Part shown: positions 36,375-49,549 of the stretch, one piece after another | Numbering within the stretch: position 1 is the stretch's first letter | How the letters are laid out: the number at the start of each line of letters is the position of its first letter | Assembly: GCA_902729315.2 (NCBI GenBank) | Contig: LR746276.1 | Span: forward strand, 2,248,169-2,312,168 | From: Spirodela intermedia | Taxonomy: Eukaryota > Streptophyta > Magnoliopsida > Alismatales > Araceae | Length of the DNA: 64,000 nt | Direction of reading: 5' to 3' | The notes under the pieces: generated by a model | Told to the model about the DNA's origin: nothing | Database searches by the model: none | What the model saw: only the letters and a program-made list of their open reading frames with translations | Program-made: the position numbers and the translations under genes

Positions 36375-37840
36375 TATTGATGGATATTCCATCATCTGAG
36401 GTAGGTTACAATTGTTACCACTTACAGTATTGTTGGATGTTATCACGTATTTTGTATTTTTTTATTTTTTTATTTTTTACGTTAGTTAAAAGTTGATTGA
36501 TAGAAATGCTCATTCGACAAAAGTTACAAGTCTACATAATCATTACATGTGTGTATAGAACTTTCCACTGGAGTGTATTTAAATGGCTTATATAACTACT
36601 ACAAACTCATTATTATGCGTGAGATTTAGATCCATAAAGGTTGAACTAAAGTTTTACAAGAACGTCAAGCCCATGATGTTACATGAGATTACTATAAGGA
36701 GATAGTTTTTCTCACACATGTTCGGCACCCCACATATTTCCATAAGGGTTTTCCTCAAGCAGTGTTTAAGTTGGGCGCCTAAGGTGCAAACTTCAGTACA
36801 CTACAAATGGCTAAAATATCAGTGTATTACAATGACCTGTTTAAAACACAATAAAATGTAAATGTGATTGAAATGCCTAGAGCACTAATGTTAATGTTTT
36901 AGAGTAGATTCAAAATCTGTGAGCTTGAATTTATGAAGAGTTTGTAGAAGCATTGAAATCCTTGTGATTTATCGTCAAGTATAAGTTATATTATAGAAAA
37001 ACATTATACATCCTGAATATTTCATTGGTTTTCATACATGCAAAATTAAACATTGACTTTTACCAAAATGAAGATAAATTTGAGCTAAAATAGTATTTGA
37101 GCTCCATTTGAAGTCAATATGCACATCCTGGTGTCATAATTACTCTCACTCTAACAGAGCTTCATTTTTTATTGATGCTTACTGAACGGGTAGCTCCATT
37201 ACTTCACGTATCCTCTTTATCCAGATATATTAATACTATCATCTAGGTACATTAATCTTCAAAACAATTTTTTTAACTTATTGACAAAAAAATAGACGCT
37301 GTTAGGAATAAAATATGTCATCTATGGATTAAAGACATTTATAATTCCGATTTTGTTACCATCGCTTACTACTCCTAATGGTTGGATGTGATCTAATGTT
37401 CCAAGTTTAACAAGAACATGACATGTTATATATATAAACATGAATGTGTGTGTGTGTGATCAGATTCATGAAAGAATTGCACCATCATCAAAGTCATTCG
37501 TCTGCCATCAATAGGGACAGATTTGAGGCACTCACCCAATCAAGACATTGATAATATTGGTGGTTATTGGAATTAAACGATGAGGAACTGAAAGGCTATA
37601 TAACTCAAAGCTACAAATAAACAGCAAACTTCAAGAACATGCTTTTCTATATTCTTACTTTTCTGAAGAACAAGATTTCCCACATCTAATTTGATGGGAA
37701 ACTATGAAGCCACCATCATCATTACTGCCGTTTTTTCATGCCCTATTTATCAAGTCAATTGGATAGCTCTCGTCCATTCACATCAGAAAAAAATATATAT
37801 AACCCGTAGAATCATCAGAACTGGTTCACTAACAAAATTT
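36375..37840. other. Intergenic DNA downstream of the G-patch gene
   Basis: Moderately AT-rich, with a short poly-T stretch (~36,455-36,478) and a small GT run (37,445-37,458). I see no gene. Confidence 0.5.
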
Positions 37841-37845
37841 TCTCT

Positions 37846-40800
37846 TTAGGAGAGGGAAACTCTCTTTCCAACAATGTGGAATTTTCTGCTGCCGACCAGC
37901 TGCATTGAAAAATAAGATGCCGTCAAAACCAGCAGAGTAGACTGACGAGAGAAAATTAAAGAATATGAGCGAATGATCCCACAGACCATAGAAGCACGTG
38001 AAGTAGAAAAATAAAACAGTTTTGCACTGGAAAGCATTTTTTGACCTTTATTTCTTCACATTCTCTAGATGAACATCCTATACTAGCAACTGCGACCGTT
38101 TCATATATTTCTAAAAGTCTGTCATACAATTTTGCTGACAAATCAGTCAACTGACTTATAAAGGATCTGAAATATTACCTAGTATTTTCATTTTATTAAT
38201 AAGGTTATTACCTAGTATTTTCATTTTATTTGCATCAGAACATCTCATGCAAAGACCAAGACACCATTGTGATTAAGCACTGACACAGCACCAAACTAAG
38301 CAAATGACCACAGGATATTTAAATTGTTAAAAATAGGCATTAAAACGTAAATATTTGATTTAGAAAAATTAAGACAAATTCCATTAGTCCGTCCCACGCT
38401 ATTACAACCCCAAAATTAATGCAATATCAGAATTTTTTTATTTTACACCAAAGTAGTTGGACCTTATTTCTTTTCCAAGAAATGGTTTAATCGCTGATCT
38501 GCCCTGTAGGAGACGTCTTCAAACCACATTGGGATGGTGACACTTGTATCAATAGCTTTGATATAAACTAGGTAAGATGTCTCCCCAATATTGCATCAAG
38601 AAGGAGTACCATCAAATGGAAAATGTTCTCCAGCCGGAATAAGGATAGTTCATTTTGATCAAAAGTGTTCCAAGCTATAATTTCGAGATTATTGGTAAAA
38701 CAGACAACAACAACAAACATCAGGGTGGCAAATAAAAAACAAACCGACATACAAATCAAAAACATAGAAAAAGGGAAACAAGGTTGTCACGCTACTGTTT
38801 ACACAATATTAATTTGTTCATAGGAGAAACAATGGATACCTTTCTTTTTAAGTATAACAGTGCATCACGATTGGATGGAAAATTTCCAAAAGTGGCAGGT
38901 GAGCGATCCTCAATAAGCTCCTTTAACTCTTTCAATTTTAGTGAATGAGATGCGGACTGAAAAAAAAAAAAACAAGAGTAAGCAGAACCATTTTGTCTTT
39001 TCATATCACGTGATCCGGTTAAATATATGAACCTGACGAAGAAGGTTCTTGCAGAGCTTTTTCAGTTTGATTTTTGGCCTATGGATTGAATGTGTGTCTA
39101 ATTCTTCGCAAACTTCAGCTGATTCATCTTGATCAGCAGAGGACTCGTCCTCATTGTTGTCAAATGATGTCTTCTTTCCCTTCCAATAGCAACCAGCAAC
39201 CTTCTTGGGCCTATCCTTTATGCCAAGACCCTGCTTTCCTTTTGTAGCTTTATCCTGAAAAGCATAAATGAAATCCCAAATCAGCATTAACATCAGCAAA
39301 TCCACTGGTATTACATCAATAATAAAAATATGTTATTTTTTTCTGTAAAATATGCTAACACCAAGAGCTCTACTAAAAACTGTTTCAATTAAAACAATAC
39401 TTATACCTATGAAAAAAAATCCTTCCCACTTAAAATAATGGTATGAATTTCGACACCAAGTCAAGTTCCTTCACAACAGAACTTCCAACAATTTCTCTAA
39501 CATTGGAGCAAATTTTTCGGTATTTCAGAAGCCCTTCCAAAAAGGTTTCTCACCTTAACATGATAAAGATATTTCCAGAAGCGATGAAAATTCGAAATGG
39601 CAATTAAAATTATCAAAGTCTTAATCTAGGATGAGTCTAAAATTGAAGATTTACAAATTTACGTCCAAACAATAAGCGATCTAAGCGTAAAGTTATAGCA
39701 ACATAAAAGGAAAACTAGCAAAATAAACAGAAGCAATGAGCAATGTTACATCGGTTTAATCCAAGAATAGGCAACATTCACCATGAAAGTCCGTCAACAA
39801 CAAGGCAGAATCTTTGCAATAAGGTTTCGGACAAGACATAGCAATCACCTGCACAAGTTTGTAGAGGTTCTCTTGATCTTCTTCAAGAAATCCATCACTT
39901 TTCTCTGATAAAGACTGACTGGTCTTTGACGAATATGACCTTGTGCGAGAAGCTCCAAGAAAACCACCAGATACAAACCCATACTTATGGCCCCACCAAT
40001 CTAATGGAACATCTTCAATCACAGGACCTGTTAAAAAAATACATAAAGGTAGCCAAACCGTTTTCCCACATAAAGAATTGGATATACAATAAAACCTAAA
40101 CAAGACCATAATCTATCGTAGCAAAAAGATAAAAACTGAGAATAAATGTAGCTCAGATGAAAAACCATAATGTTTCTCATAAAAAAAAATTAAAAGCATA
40201 AGATAAGGGATCCAACATACGAAATGGAAAAAAGCTTACTGCTAAGGACTAAGTGATACAGAAGGAAATTCTAATTCAATCGGGAAAAACATAAAGGGAA
40301 AAATGCGTCAAACCATAAAGATACCTTTTTCTTCAATGATTTGAATCTCAGAAGCAAGTTTCAATTCCTTATCGAGAACATCCTGATCATTTTGCATATC
40401 ATCACTACGCTTAGAAACCTGGGAATGAAAAAAACATTAAGACACCTTTCTACCCAAGATTTGACACAATTTCGTTAAGAAACGAAAATTAACCGGGTTT
40501 ATTAAATTTTAAAAAAATTATGACACAGTTTCCGAATTTATCGAAGGTTGATACTGGCCAGGAAAACTTCTGCCAGTTTCACTACAGGCTGACACCATGT
40601 ACGGCTAATTTTCTTTTTTTTCCACATGCAAAATTATCTGTAAATTCCTATGAGTGATGTGAGCCCCTAACCTTTTGTCCTCAACATAAGGTGGTGAACT
40701 GATTGCCTTGCTTGCGTCAAAAACCTTGATTCCAGGAAATATGCCAGGAACTAGAGGTAAACATGGCGAGTCCCCCGGGTAAAAAATGCGCATGTACAGA

Positions 40801-43544
40801 TAATTTGCCCTCTGACCAACCACCAACCTAATAGGTTTGGAGAAGGCTTGAAAACTATGATTAATCCGAACACTGCTTAAAAGAGTACTAGACATTAACA
40901 GAACCTAATAATGACTGAGAAGAATACACTTAATAAAAAGCAATGGCTTGAATCATGTAAGTCTATTCATTAACACTTCATCCTGGTAAAACTAAACTGA
41001 TTAAACAGAGAAATTCATCCTGCTCCTAACGTGCTATATATTTATTCAAGGATCATGTCATGCATCCTCAGCTGGCCATTATAATTATACACTGCATATG
41101 CTTTTCTTGATACTAGGACAACGTTTATCAGCTAAGGATTCGATAGATGTTGTTCGATGTTTAACCCTAGTTTCTAGCCACTAAATTACTAGATTTCATC
41201 AGAAGTTCATGAAAATTTAAACATCATTGCTTCACGGAAACAAAAGAGTGGCGAACACTTCATATCCAGTGTAAATGATGACAAGTTAAGAAAAAACTAG
41301 TGAATCGAATGTCAAGAAGGATGACTAGAATTTACAAGGATTCCCTGCAATTCTTTTTCTGAGTAAGCGTTCACAAGTTTCCCCCTTTCTCTTTTCTTAT
41401 ACCTGTTCACAAATATAAAATGCGTGCCACAGAAAGTGAGTAGGTAGCAAAAAAGTTGTCGTTCAAAAAAACAGGGCATCTGTAAAGCATAACCACCTTC
41501 CTTGTGGCCTAGTAGCTTTCACGGGCAAATCCACCTTCAACGTCTCACTAGGAGAATCCACCACAGGATCAGACGTCTTTGCTTCTGTGAAGTATGGCAT
41601 TATCCTATTTGAGACCACTTTCATTTAAACGACAACATGTTGGCAGTGATAATGACCATACCTTCATTCTCAGGCTCTGCAACATGCTGGAGAGTGGAAA
41701 AAATTGAAACAAACACGATAAGTAGTTAGGAAGACTACAACATATGAATTAGCAACAATCTTACTTTCACAAAATGTTCAAAAATAAATATTGGCACAAT
41801 AAGCCAAGCAAGAGGGAGTCATAGAAGAGATTAAAATCACACCACTTTCAATCTCTTGAGAATGTTGTCAAACTGTGTAGTATCAAATGCCCAGTTCTTA
41901 GAAGCCTGCTCCAGACCAACACCTGCAAAAAAGGATAAGAATTCAGCCATCAATGTTAAATTGAGAGTGATTACATAATGGAAGGAAAGAATCCCATTAA
42001 CCTGTGGTATCTTGCTTGTTTTTTACCCTAACATGTCCTTTAATCCCTTGTTTCTCCTTCCCAAGGCCTTCACCTTCTTCCCATCCCTGAAAATCACAAA
42101 CAAAAATCTTCTGGAGTTGAAGGTTTTCACAAAAGGGGATTGTGTTCCATCTCATAGACATTTCTCAACAATTGTCCCTGTAAAGAGACTAACCGAAAGA
42201 CATACAACACGGAATGTTGCACAGATTGGGACACATAATCATCAGCACCTATCAGCAAAAGACCCAGTAGCCAAACACAATTCTTTTTGAAAGTGACTGT
42301 CGCTACATATGCAAAAAATATCCAAAAGATGTGTACATATACCAGCACTCTCCAATCTTTTGGATATTTTGGATATTCAAAACTGCTCTCATGGTAGACT
42401 TGGCACCATCTAAACCTCCAAAGTATAACGCTTTGGTCATTTTCAATAGCAATGTAACACATGTTTCTAGAAATTTCTTACTTGGTCAATAAACTAAGTT
42501 TATTATCGTCAATCCACAGCCAGGTTTTCTTTTAACGTGATTTACGACCAAGTGCGATCGAAATAAATAAAAAAACAATAAAAATGTAGCCAAACAAGCC
42601 TGCTGTCACCCAAACAGGGGAACCCTTTCCATCGCTGACCCAACCAAAATTGTTCCTTTGTCAATAATCAAGCTCTAATCACGGAATCGAAATTTTTTGT
42701 CACCTCAGTAATCATGGATACAGTAGTGCAAAGCGTAGAAAAGATGTTGCACAAGTCAAGTGGTGAGAAACAGAATTTGACTCAAATGCCCTGATAACAT
42801 TTCCGCAACCCTAGAAAAAACAAAGATGTTAACCAGTATCCATCATCTCCCAGAGTGTGGAAGATCATAGTAAGATGTTTTGACTATGGTCAGCAATAAC
42901 AATGATATCAATGTACATACAAAATGGTGCAAGGCTAGAGTCAACTATCCATTTTAGCGCCCAAAAGATTGGCCTTATGGGCCTGACTTAAAAAATTAAA
43001 TATAAAACACAAAATATCGAAAATAGGTTAACATCCTATTGTAAAATCCAAGGCTCCAAATCCTCGTTTAATCGGCAGCAAAGGCCAACGTACAACTTCC
43101 AAGGTCTGGAAAAAGATTGCTAAAGTAATAAAAAGCATAATTGAACACTCCTTGGGAGGGGGGGAGGGAGGGCGTAGAGATGGTGAAAAAAGAAAAGGAA
43201 ATGGTCTAGGGGATAATATATCAAGCAAGCAAGGACCCAAGCAAAGAGATGGATGATAAAACCAATGGTCACAATTCAAGCAGCGCAGGAATCTAGAATT
43301 ATAAAATTCAAGTGGCCTTCCAGGATGATCCCCGGGGAAAATCGGCATATGTTTGAACTCCAAATCTAACGAACTACAAGTCCCACTTCATAAATTATCT
43401 TCCACAGGCGAAGCTAAGAGCTTGCAACATGAGTCAGCGAAGTGAACGAAAGAAAAGGAAGATCACCATCTGCTTCATAAGCCGGAACGCGGCGGACTCC
43501 CTCTGGATCCCGGCGTAGCACACAGGAGCTTCGGGCGCTGCCAT
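37846..43544 (-). CDS. G-patch domain protein (GPATCH4/PINX1-like)
   Basis: Eleven exons on the minus strand, all with GT..AG introns and consistent phases: 43,544-43,467; 42,086-42,002; 41,922-41,843; 41,686-41,662; 41,584-41,497; 41,402-41,336; 40,418-40,325; 40,027-39,849; 39,254-39,033; 38,956-38,840; 37,899-37,846. Together they give 362 residues. The N-terminus [20 protein letters not shown] is followed by a G-patch (GWEEGEGLG...GIKGHVRV...QDTTGVG, residues ~27-57) and the conserved [17 protein letters not shown]. Later come [36 protein letters not shown] and [20 protein letters not shown], with an acidic then basic tail. I recall close similarity to Arabidopsis At1g63980. G-patch proteins usually activate DEAH-box RNA helicases in splicing or rRNA processing, so a nucleolar or nuclear role is inferred. 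The end of exon 3 could lie three bases earlier. Confidence 0.85.
38174..38237. repeat. Small tandem repeat in the last intron of the G-patch gene
   Basis: ATTACCTAGTATTTTCATTT is repeated with a period of 33 bp (38,174 and 38,207). It lies inside the 940-bp last intron and has no evident function. Confidence 0.8.
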
Positions 43545-43745
43545 TGCTCCCTCCCTTACACTCGCTCAGATAGAGAACGCCTCCCTCGCTCTTCTCGTCC
43601 CTCAGTCTCTCCCTCCTCGACTTCCCGTCCTTCCCCGTCCGCAGCGTTGCGACGAAAAAGGGCGGGATGCCGTCGGCGAGGAGAGCTGAGGAGAGGAGAA
43701 GAGGGCGGCGGCAAGGTCTGATGTCGGGGGCGGCTTAGTCAAAAA
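43545..43745 (-). promoter_or_regulatory. Likely promoter and 5' leader of the G-patch gene
   Basis: This GC-rich stretch lies directly upstream (minus strand) of the start codon at 43,544. It has CT/GA-rich segments and no clear TATA box, as is common for broadly expressed plant genes. Composition falls back to AT-rich beyond about 43,860. Confidence 0.4.
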
Positions 43746-43914
43746 GCTCACAGAAACCGAAGGCAACCACCCTCACAAAACCTTACTCGAAATGGGCCTG
43801 TGGACCTGTATCATATAATCCGCAGCCGGCCCAAGGTAAGTAATTAGACTATGTATAGTACCCCAACATTAAAAGAATGCTAGTTAGATTATGTATAAGC
43901 ATCCAAAAACCGTC

Positions 43915-44520
43915 AGAATCTCTAGATTTTTATCTGAATGATAATCATAACTTAATAATTACATAAATTTTACAAAAAATAAAAAATATGGATATAATTG
44001 GTAATTATCAAACATGAACTCATCATACTAGCCCCCCCTATTGAAGATTTTTATGAGAATATGTGAACAAATTTCGACTTATATGATTAAATAAATGATA
44101 ACCATAATTTAATAATCATATAATTAATAACTATCAGATATGAAACCCATCATGCTTTTGCCCTTCCAAAGAATTATATTGAACAACTTTCAACTTATAC
44201 CTTTCATGAAGAAAATTTTATATAACAAGTACCAATTGGTCAAACCCCCCAAAGAAGAAGACATATTCTCATAAAATTCTTTAGAATCTCTAGATTTTTA
44301 TCATAACTTAATAATTATATAAATTGTATAAAAATAGTGAATAAAAAATAGGTATATAATTAATAATTATCAAGCATTAACTCATCATACTAGTCCCCTT
44401 CTGAAGAATCTTATAAGAATATGTGAAAAAATTTCCATTTATACCTTTCATGGAGAAAAGTTTATCTATCAAGTACCAAGTGGTCAAATGCCTGCCCACA
44501 TGACGAGTCAATCCAATTGC
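43915..44520. repeat. Diverged tandem repeat, period about 368 bp
   Basis: AGAATCTCTAGATTTTTATC starts at 43,915 and again at 44,283. Each is followed by a TAATAATTA..ATCATACTAG..CCCC segment and then GAAGA..TTATAAGAATATGTGAA. A third, weaker copy of the later part (TTAATAATCATATAATTAAT...) lies between. There is no coding content. Confidence 0.7.
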
Positions 44521-44798
44521 CAAAAAAGGTAGTATAGACTTTTGCCTTTTTGAGTGGGTATTAGCTCATTGCAGGTCATTTTCTGGTTTATGATGAGTGT
44601 ATATGACTCAAAACATATAGTGTCTTTTGTGAAGTAATAAAGGAGATGAATACAATTGAGTAAGGAAGAGGTTAATGATCATATTGGTGAAAATAGTTTG
44701 AAATTCTCTTTTTTTAATGGCTTATTATATGAGAAAGTAGTTTTTTAATACCCATTTTTTTCTTTTCATATGGCTGACCCACAATTACCCACTTGGCA

Positions 44799-44804
44799 TC
44801 TCTC

Positions 44805-44872
<68 letters not shown>
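44799..44872. repeat. (CT)n microsatellite
   Basis: About 37 CT units with a single CCC interruption, in AT-rich DNA. Translation of the reverse strand gives a meaningless Glu-Arg run. Confidence 0.95.
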
Positions 44873-44874
<2 letters not shown>

Positions 44875-45040
44875 GCCCTCCCACTCTACTAATGAACATA
44901 ATAATTCTCATGCAGCCCCTAGTAGAGAAAAGAGAGTGAGACAATGAAAAGTTGCACCTCTACAAGAAGGATCACTCCCCCCCTCCTATAATGATCAAAA
45001 CCAATAAAAATTATGTTACATCAATCACCTTGCATTGATT

Positions 45041-45661
45041 CTAATTTTCATTAGGTTCATCAAAAATCTTAATTTCAATAGTCTTATCACCACATGAGAT
45101 CCTAGCTATCCCACTAGGCAAATCTATGTTTATCTTAGCTGCATTTAAAAATGATCTTCCTAAGATGATAGGTCCAAGACATAAATTATTTGAAGAACTC
45201 GTCTCTAAAATAATAAAATCAGCATGAAATCTATGACCTTTGACATCAATTATGATGTCTTCTAACATACCTTTTAGAGACTTCACAAATCTATCAATAA
45301 ATCGTAATAAAATTGAAGAAGACTTAAGTTCAAAAATATAAAAATATTCACAAACTGATGCTGATATGAGATTGATGTTTGCTCCAAGATCTAGCAGAGC
45401 ATTATAGAAGGCATGTCCTCCTATGTTGCAAGAGATAAGTTTTGCTCCTAGATCCTTCAACTTAGGAGGTAGATGGTGTAGAAGGAATGCACTTACTTGA
45501 GTAGATAGTTTCTTAGTTCTTTGTGTTCTCTTGGGGGCACACAGCTCCTTCAAAAAATTTGCATAGGTTGGTATTTCTTCAATAGTTTGTAGAAGCAAAT
45601 TTCTGATATGAACTTGTTGCAAGGCTTTCATCAGCTCTTCATTCAAGTCAGTCCTCTTCAT
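45041..45661 (-). pseudogene. Retroelement aspartic protease region
   Basis: An open frame of 206 residues. It contains IPTYANFLKELC, then LPPKLKDLGAKLISCNIGGH in sense, then the active-site-like LLDLGANINLISASV, and a C-terminal LGRSFLNAAKINIDLPSG block. These are the typical order and spacing of the Athila/Tat protease, in which the active site reads DLGA rather than DSGA/DTGA. The frame is intact here but detached from any working gag-pol, so it is called a relic. Confidence 0.8.
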
Positions 45662-46202
45662 TCTCGAATGTGACTCTATTGCCTTAAGAAATGGGATGGA
45701 GGCTGGTTTGTCTTGTTGATGCTTCTCTTCCTTCTCCTTGTCTTCATTTGTCTCCTTATCTTCAATCTTTTCTTCTTCTTCACTTTGTTTTTATTCTTCT
45801 GATTCATCAAACACAATAGGGTTAAGAGTTTATTAGTAAGGATTAGCTAGTACCTTTCCACTTCTGAAGGTAGTGATGGCTCTAATATTTTCTATGGATT
45901 CATTGCTCTCTCTATGATGGAACTCAGCATGTGAAGGTCGTGGATTGGGCATAGGTTGACTAGGTAGCTACTCACTTCTCTCTTGCATGAGTGTGAGTCT
46001 AAATTTTTCTGCAACCTCTACTCAATTAGTTAAAATTATTGTTGGGTCTGTTGCTGAAGTTGTTGAAATTTTTGTTAAGATTTTTGAAACATCATTTGTT
46101 TTATCATTTGCTACAAAGCACTCAAAAAAAATCTGAATGTTCAACCATAGGGTTAGAATTGAACTTTGATTGTTGATGAGGTCTAAATGTATTTTCAAAG
46201 GG

Positions 46203-46442
46203 TTAAAACCTAATTTGACTAAGTTGTTGTGGGTTCAATATATTGTCACTATTTCTCCATGAAAATTTTGAGTGGTTCCTAAAATTAGGATTATATTGTG
46301 TGTTGTTCACTATCTCAAATTTTTCATAGTCAAATGTGGCTTGCACCTCTTCATGCCTAGGTCCTTCCATTTTACACCTACCTTCATCATGAATTTGATT
46401 GCATGAAGAACAATATGTGATATTGGAGTTAGTTTGGTTCAT
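46203..46442 (-). pseudogene. gag: Gag zinc-knuckle segment of the second element
   Basis: The 79-residue frame has YCSSCNQIHDEGRC, a CX2CX4HX4C zinc knuckle, and YNPNFRNHSKFSWRN, the widely conserved PNWRNHPNFSW-like motif after the knuckle in Athila/Tat Gag. The knuckle would bind retroelement RNA. Confidence 0.75.
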
Positions 46443-46443
46443 T

Positions 46444-47200
46444 TTTCAGCTTCTCAAATTGCTTCTCTAGTTGATGTCATTTATTCACTAAATGATATGC
46501 TTCATAGTTTCTTCCACTAAATCCACCTTCTCTACTAGATGAATTTCTATCATGATAGGTAGAGTAGACATGTTGTAGAAACTTTTCACTAAATGTTTCA
46601 ATCACCTCATAAGCTTCTTCACTTTTATTGAAAAACATTCCTCCACAAGTACCATCTAATTACTATCTAAATGTAGGCTAGAATCCATCATAAAATGGTT
46701 CTACTAATTGGCTCTTAGGAAAACCATGGTGTGACATTTATGCAACAACTCATTGAATCTATTCCATGCTTCATGAATTCCTCTGCAGATCTTTGACTAA
46801 ATTCAATGATGAATTTCCTCATAATCTTGGTCTTCCTCCTATGATAGAATTTATCGTACTAAGATTGGACCATATTTTTTTGGTCATACTAAGTGCGGAC
46901 CACCAATAACTAGCCTCATCTTTTAGTGATAATGGAAATAAAGCTAACCTCATATAATCATTCATTTGTCTAATTGTAGAATAAATTTTATGAAATTCTC
47001 TAATGTAGCTGTAAGGATCTTTATTATGTTTTCCATAAAATGTTGGGAGCATAGGAATGATATTATGTTTAATGTCCCTAGTACATGTAGGAGCTTGGAA
47101 TAATTCTTCACATGCTAATGGAATGAAGTTGTCCTTCAAAAGCCTAGGGCTAAGTTGGGGAACAATATTCTACTGCATACCCTCCTCAAAGTTCAGCTCA
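46444..47200 (-). pseudogene. gag: Gag core relic of the second element
   Basis: Intact only in pieces. The best is 46,819-47,139 with FYGKHNKDPYSYIREF, MRLALFPLSLKDEASYWWSA and the following TW-like segment, which match the retrotransposon gag domain. Downstream frames are shifted around 46,500-46,800, where a LLRKCPHHG-type segment is only partly readable. Confidence 0.75.
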
Positions 47201-47299
47201 ATCTCATAAGATTTAAGTTTTAAAATTTTCAGATACCTTCTATTCATAAAAGAAAAGAGATAATATGACTAATAGAACAAAGAAGAAAATTAGACAAAA

Positions 47300-47331
47300 T
47301 ATTATTATCATTATTATTATTATTATTATTT
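47300..47331. repeat. (ATT)n microsatellite
   Basis: About ten ATT units with one ATC interruption. It lies between the primer-binding site and gag of the second element, so it is probably an expansion inside the old leader. Confidence 0.9.
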
Positions 47332-47479
47332 ACCAAATTGTGCTGATGACGACCCCTTGCCCTCCTGATTTTTTTTTCTACAATACTAAGAAACAAATCA
47401 AGGCACCTAATATATATATATAACTTTTTTATATTTTTCTTAAAGAAAATTCTGAATTTCACATAAAATCAGCAGATTA

Positions 47480-47502
47480 TCTCCAGAAATAGCACCAAAA
47501 AT
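47480..47502 (-). other. Primer-binding-site relic of the second element
   Basis: On the minus strand the LTR is followed by ATTTT and then TGGTGCTATTTCTGGAGA. This matches the TGGCGCCGTTGCCGGAGA type of Athila/Tat site with C-to-T-like changes. Confidence 0.65.
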
Positions 47503-48671
47503 TGTTTTAGATCAGTCATTGTTAATTAATCTTAGAAAATGTTAAAATTTCAAATAGGTAAACACTCTTTTTAGAATTTTAAGAATTAATTTTCTAAAAG
47601 AGTATTTAATATAAAATCCAATTTAGCTCTAAAATTAGTAGGATGTTTTCCTATTGAAAACAGAATAATCTTGATTTGTTGGAAAACTTTAAGATTTTTC
47701 TCAATACTATACTAATTTCTGTAATTTTTTCTTTCAAACAACTAATACTAAATTATTTTTCTTTAAAATTGGCTAATGTCAGATGACATCAGCCCACAAA
47801 GAACAATTGATGGAATTGGGTTCTATTGATATTTTTTGTGGGATCAATTCTAAATGATTCAAAGCTTTACTTTTTTTAAAAATTAAACACTGTGGATGAA
47901 AGTGGATTCAATCAATCTAAATATGCATAAAAGTTATGCACAGTAGATTTCACAGAAAATTGAAAAGCATCCCCATCGTTTTTCACCTAGCAGAGCCAAG
48001 ATCAAAAAAAGGTGTGCAATATATGGCTCATTTACTCATTTGCGCTTCCCAAAACAAATATACAATGATGTGAGATCAACTAGGGACGGCAATAATGTCA
48101 ACTTGCACTCTCCAATACTCTCCAATACTCTCCAAAATAGGATTTGAAGATGAAACTGAAGATGCCCCTTGAGATTTCCAATTGACTTATTTTTTTGTAT
48201 TCTCACCTTCATTTTGTCACCTCACAATCCACAATCCATCCTCTAGTTGGTACATGATCCAGCCCATTGGGCTGCCAACATGGAAGGCTGGAGGTGGATC
48301 CATGAGTCCCTACTTGGGACTACCACTCAGTGCCACTCACACAAGCCTGCCACCTAGGCTGGTCCCTGCTGCCTACATGGATGGATGTTTTTATAACTTT
48401 ACCTTTTTTTCTTCTTTTTGTAATTTTATCAATTAGTAAACTCTAAATTTTGACACTACAAAAACCTCATCAAATGTCCTCCAAAAATTCCCAAAAATTT
48501 CCAAAAATTCAAGAAAATTCATATTTCTCAAATTAAGCATAAAATGTCTAACTCATAATGTATGAATAATTAAACATAAAATGACTAATTCATAATATTT
48601 TCATGCATTCAAAGTAAAATTCATATTTCTAGAATTAATAATGATAACATGAATTTAATATAAACTTATCA
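47503..48671 (-). repeat. 5' LTR of the second Athila-like element
   Basis: Read on the minus strand it begins TGATAAGTTTATATTAAATT at 48,671 and ends ..AAACA at 47,503, beside the primer-binding site, for about 1.17 kb. The start TGATAAG is shared with the other LTR family in this window. No target duplication can be checked because the other end is missing. Confidence 0.65.
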
Positions 48672-49549
48672 TCATTTAATATCCAAAATATACTCATTAT
48701 TATGTATGAATCACATGTTATCAATATTCCAAATAGAGTTCTTCTCAAGTTGACCAATACTTCGAAGTGCAACTATGTCCAATATGAGATGATGGGGTTA
48801 GGAGGCAACACACTAGGCTAGTATATGTGAGTTGACGCTCACTATTCTTTTCATTACTAAGATGACATAAAGATCAGTTAATTCAATGATTCAGGGCCAT
48901 CTAAGCCAATAGTCTCTATCAAAAAGTTTTGAGGCTAAAATCAAAGGAGATAGTTGCTGAGTTTTGAAGAGTCTATGAGATTTTGTCTGTATTTCTCCCT
49001 AAGTTACTTGTAGTAGTCATGAAAAACACCTTCATAAGTAGATTGAAGTTGGAGATCCTAGATGAGTTGAATATCTAACAAGCTTAATAGAGATAATGAA
49101 CATGACATATAGGTAGAGGAGCTACTCAGCAAGTTATGGAACATGAAGGACATAGGGAACTTGAAGACACTACTGTGAGATGCTCAAGAGACTAACTTTC
49201 GACAAGTTGGGAAGCCTATTTCAAACATACTATTACTCATTGCCACTATAATTCACCAATTGTCAAATCACAATTAAAATGTAAAAGGGTGACCAAATTG
49301 TCATGGGGATTCAATCTAGTGATGAGTGATGAATAGACGAAGCCCAGAATGCAACAAAGACATATCAGATTGATTGATGTGAAGTTGGAAGAATGAAGAT
49401 CAACAAGCCTTTTCTTTGATTGTGATGAGAAGTTTAGCTCAAGACACTACTACAAGGAACTACATATTCTAATAGTCAATGACATAGACTTAGATAGTAT
49501 ACACGAAAAGTTAAGTTACGAGTTGTAGTACCCTTAAGCATCACATAGG

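Larger units (their letters stand above)
45041..48671 (-). mobile_element. Second Athila/Tat-type element, 3'-truncated
   Basis: On the minus strand it has an LTR (about 47,503-48,671, TGATAAG..CA), a primer-binding site, gag, a zinc-knuckle segment and an aspartic protease, in the order of Athila/Tat elements. Everything 3' of the protease is missing: the element stops near the CT repeat at 44.9 kb, with no reverse transcriptase, integrase or second LTR. It is a different subfamily from the 5.8-13.9 kb element, since the LTRs share only the ends and general layout. It abuts the chromovirus relic on its right. Confidence 0.8.

Noticed and set aside
44714-44944. Frame with long Glu-Arg runs
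   Set aside because: Pure translation of the CT microsatellite, as with similar Ser-Leu or Glu-Arg frames at 21.1, 22.1, 33.7, 34.1-34.3 and 35.0-35.3 kb.
48452-48475. CACTACAAAAAC, a possible second CACTA transposon end
   Set aside because: It lies inside the LTR of the second Athila-like element and lacks ACGACGC-type subterminal motifs.
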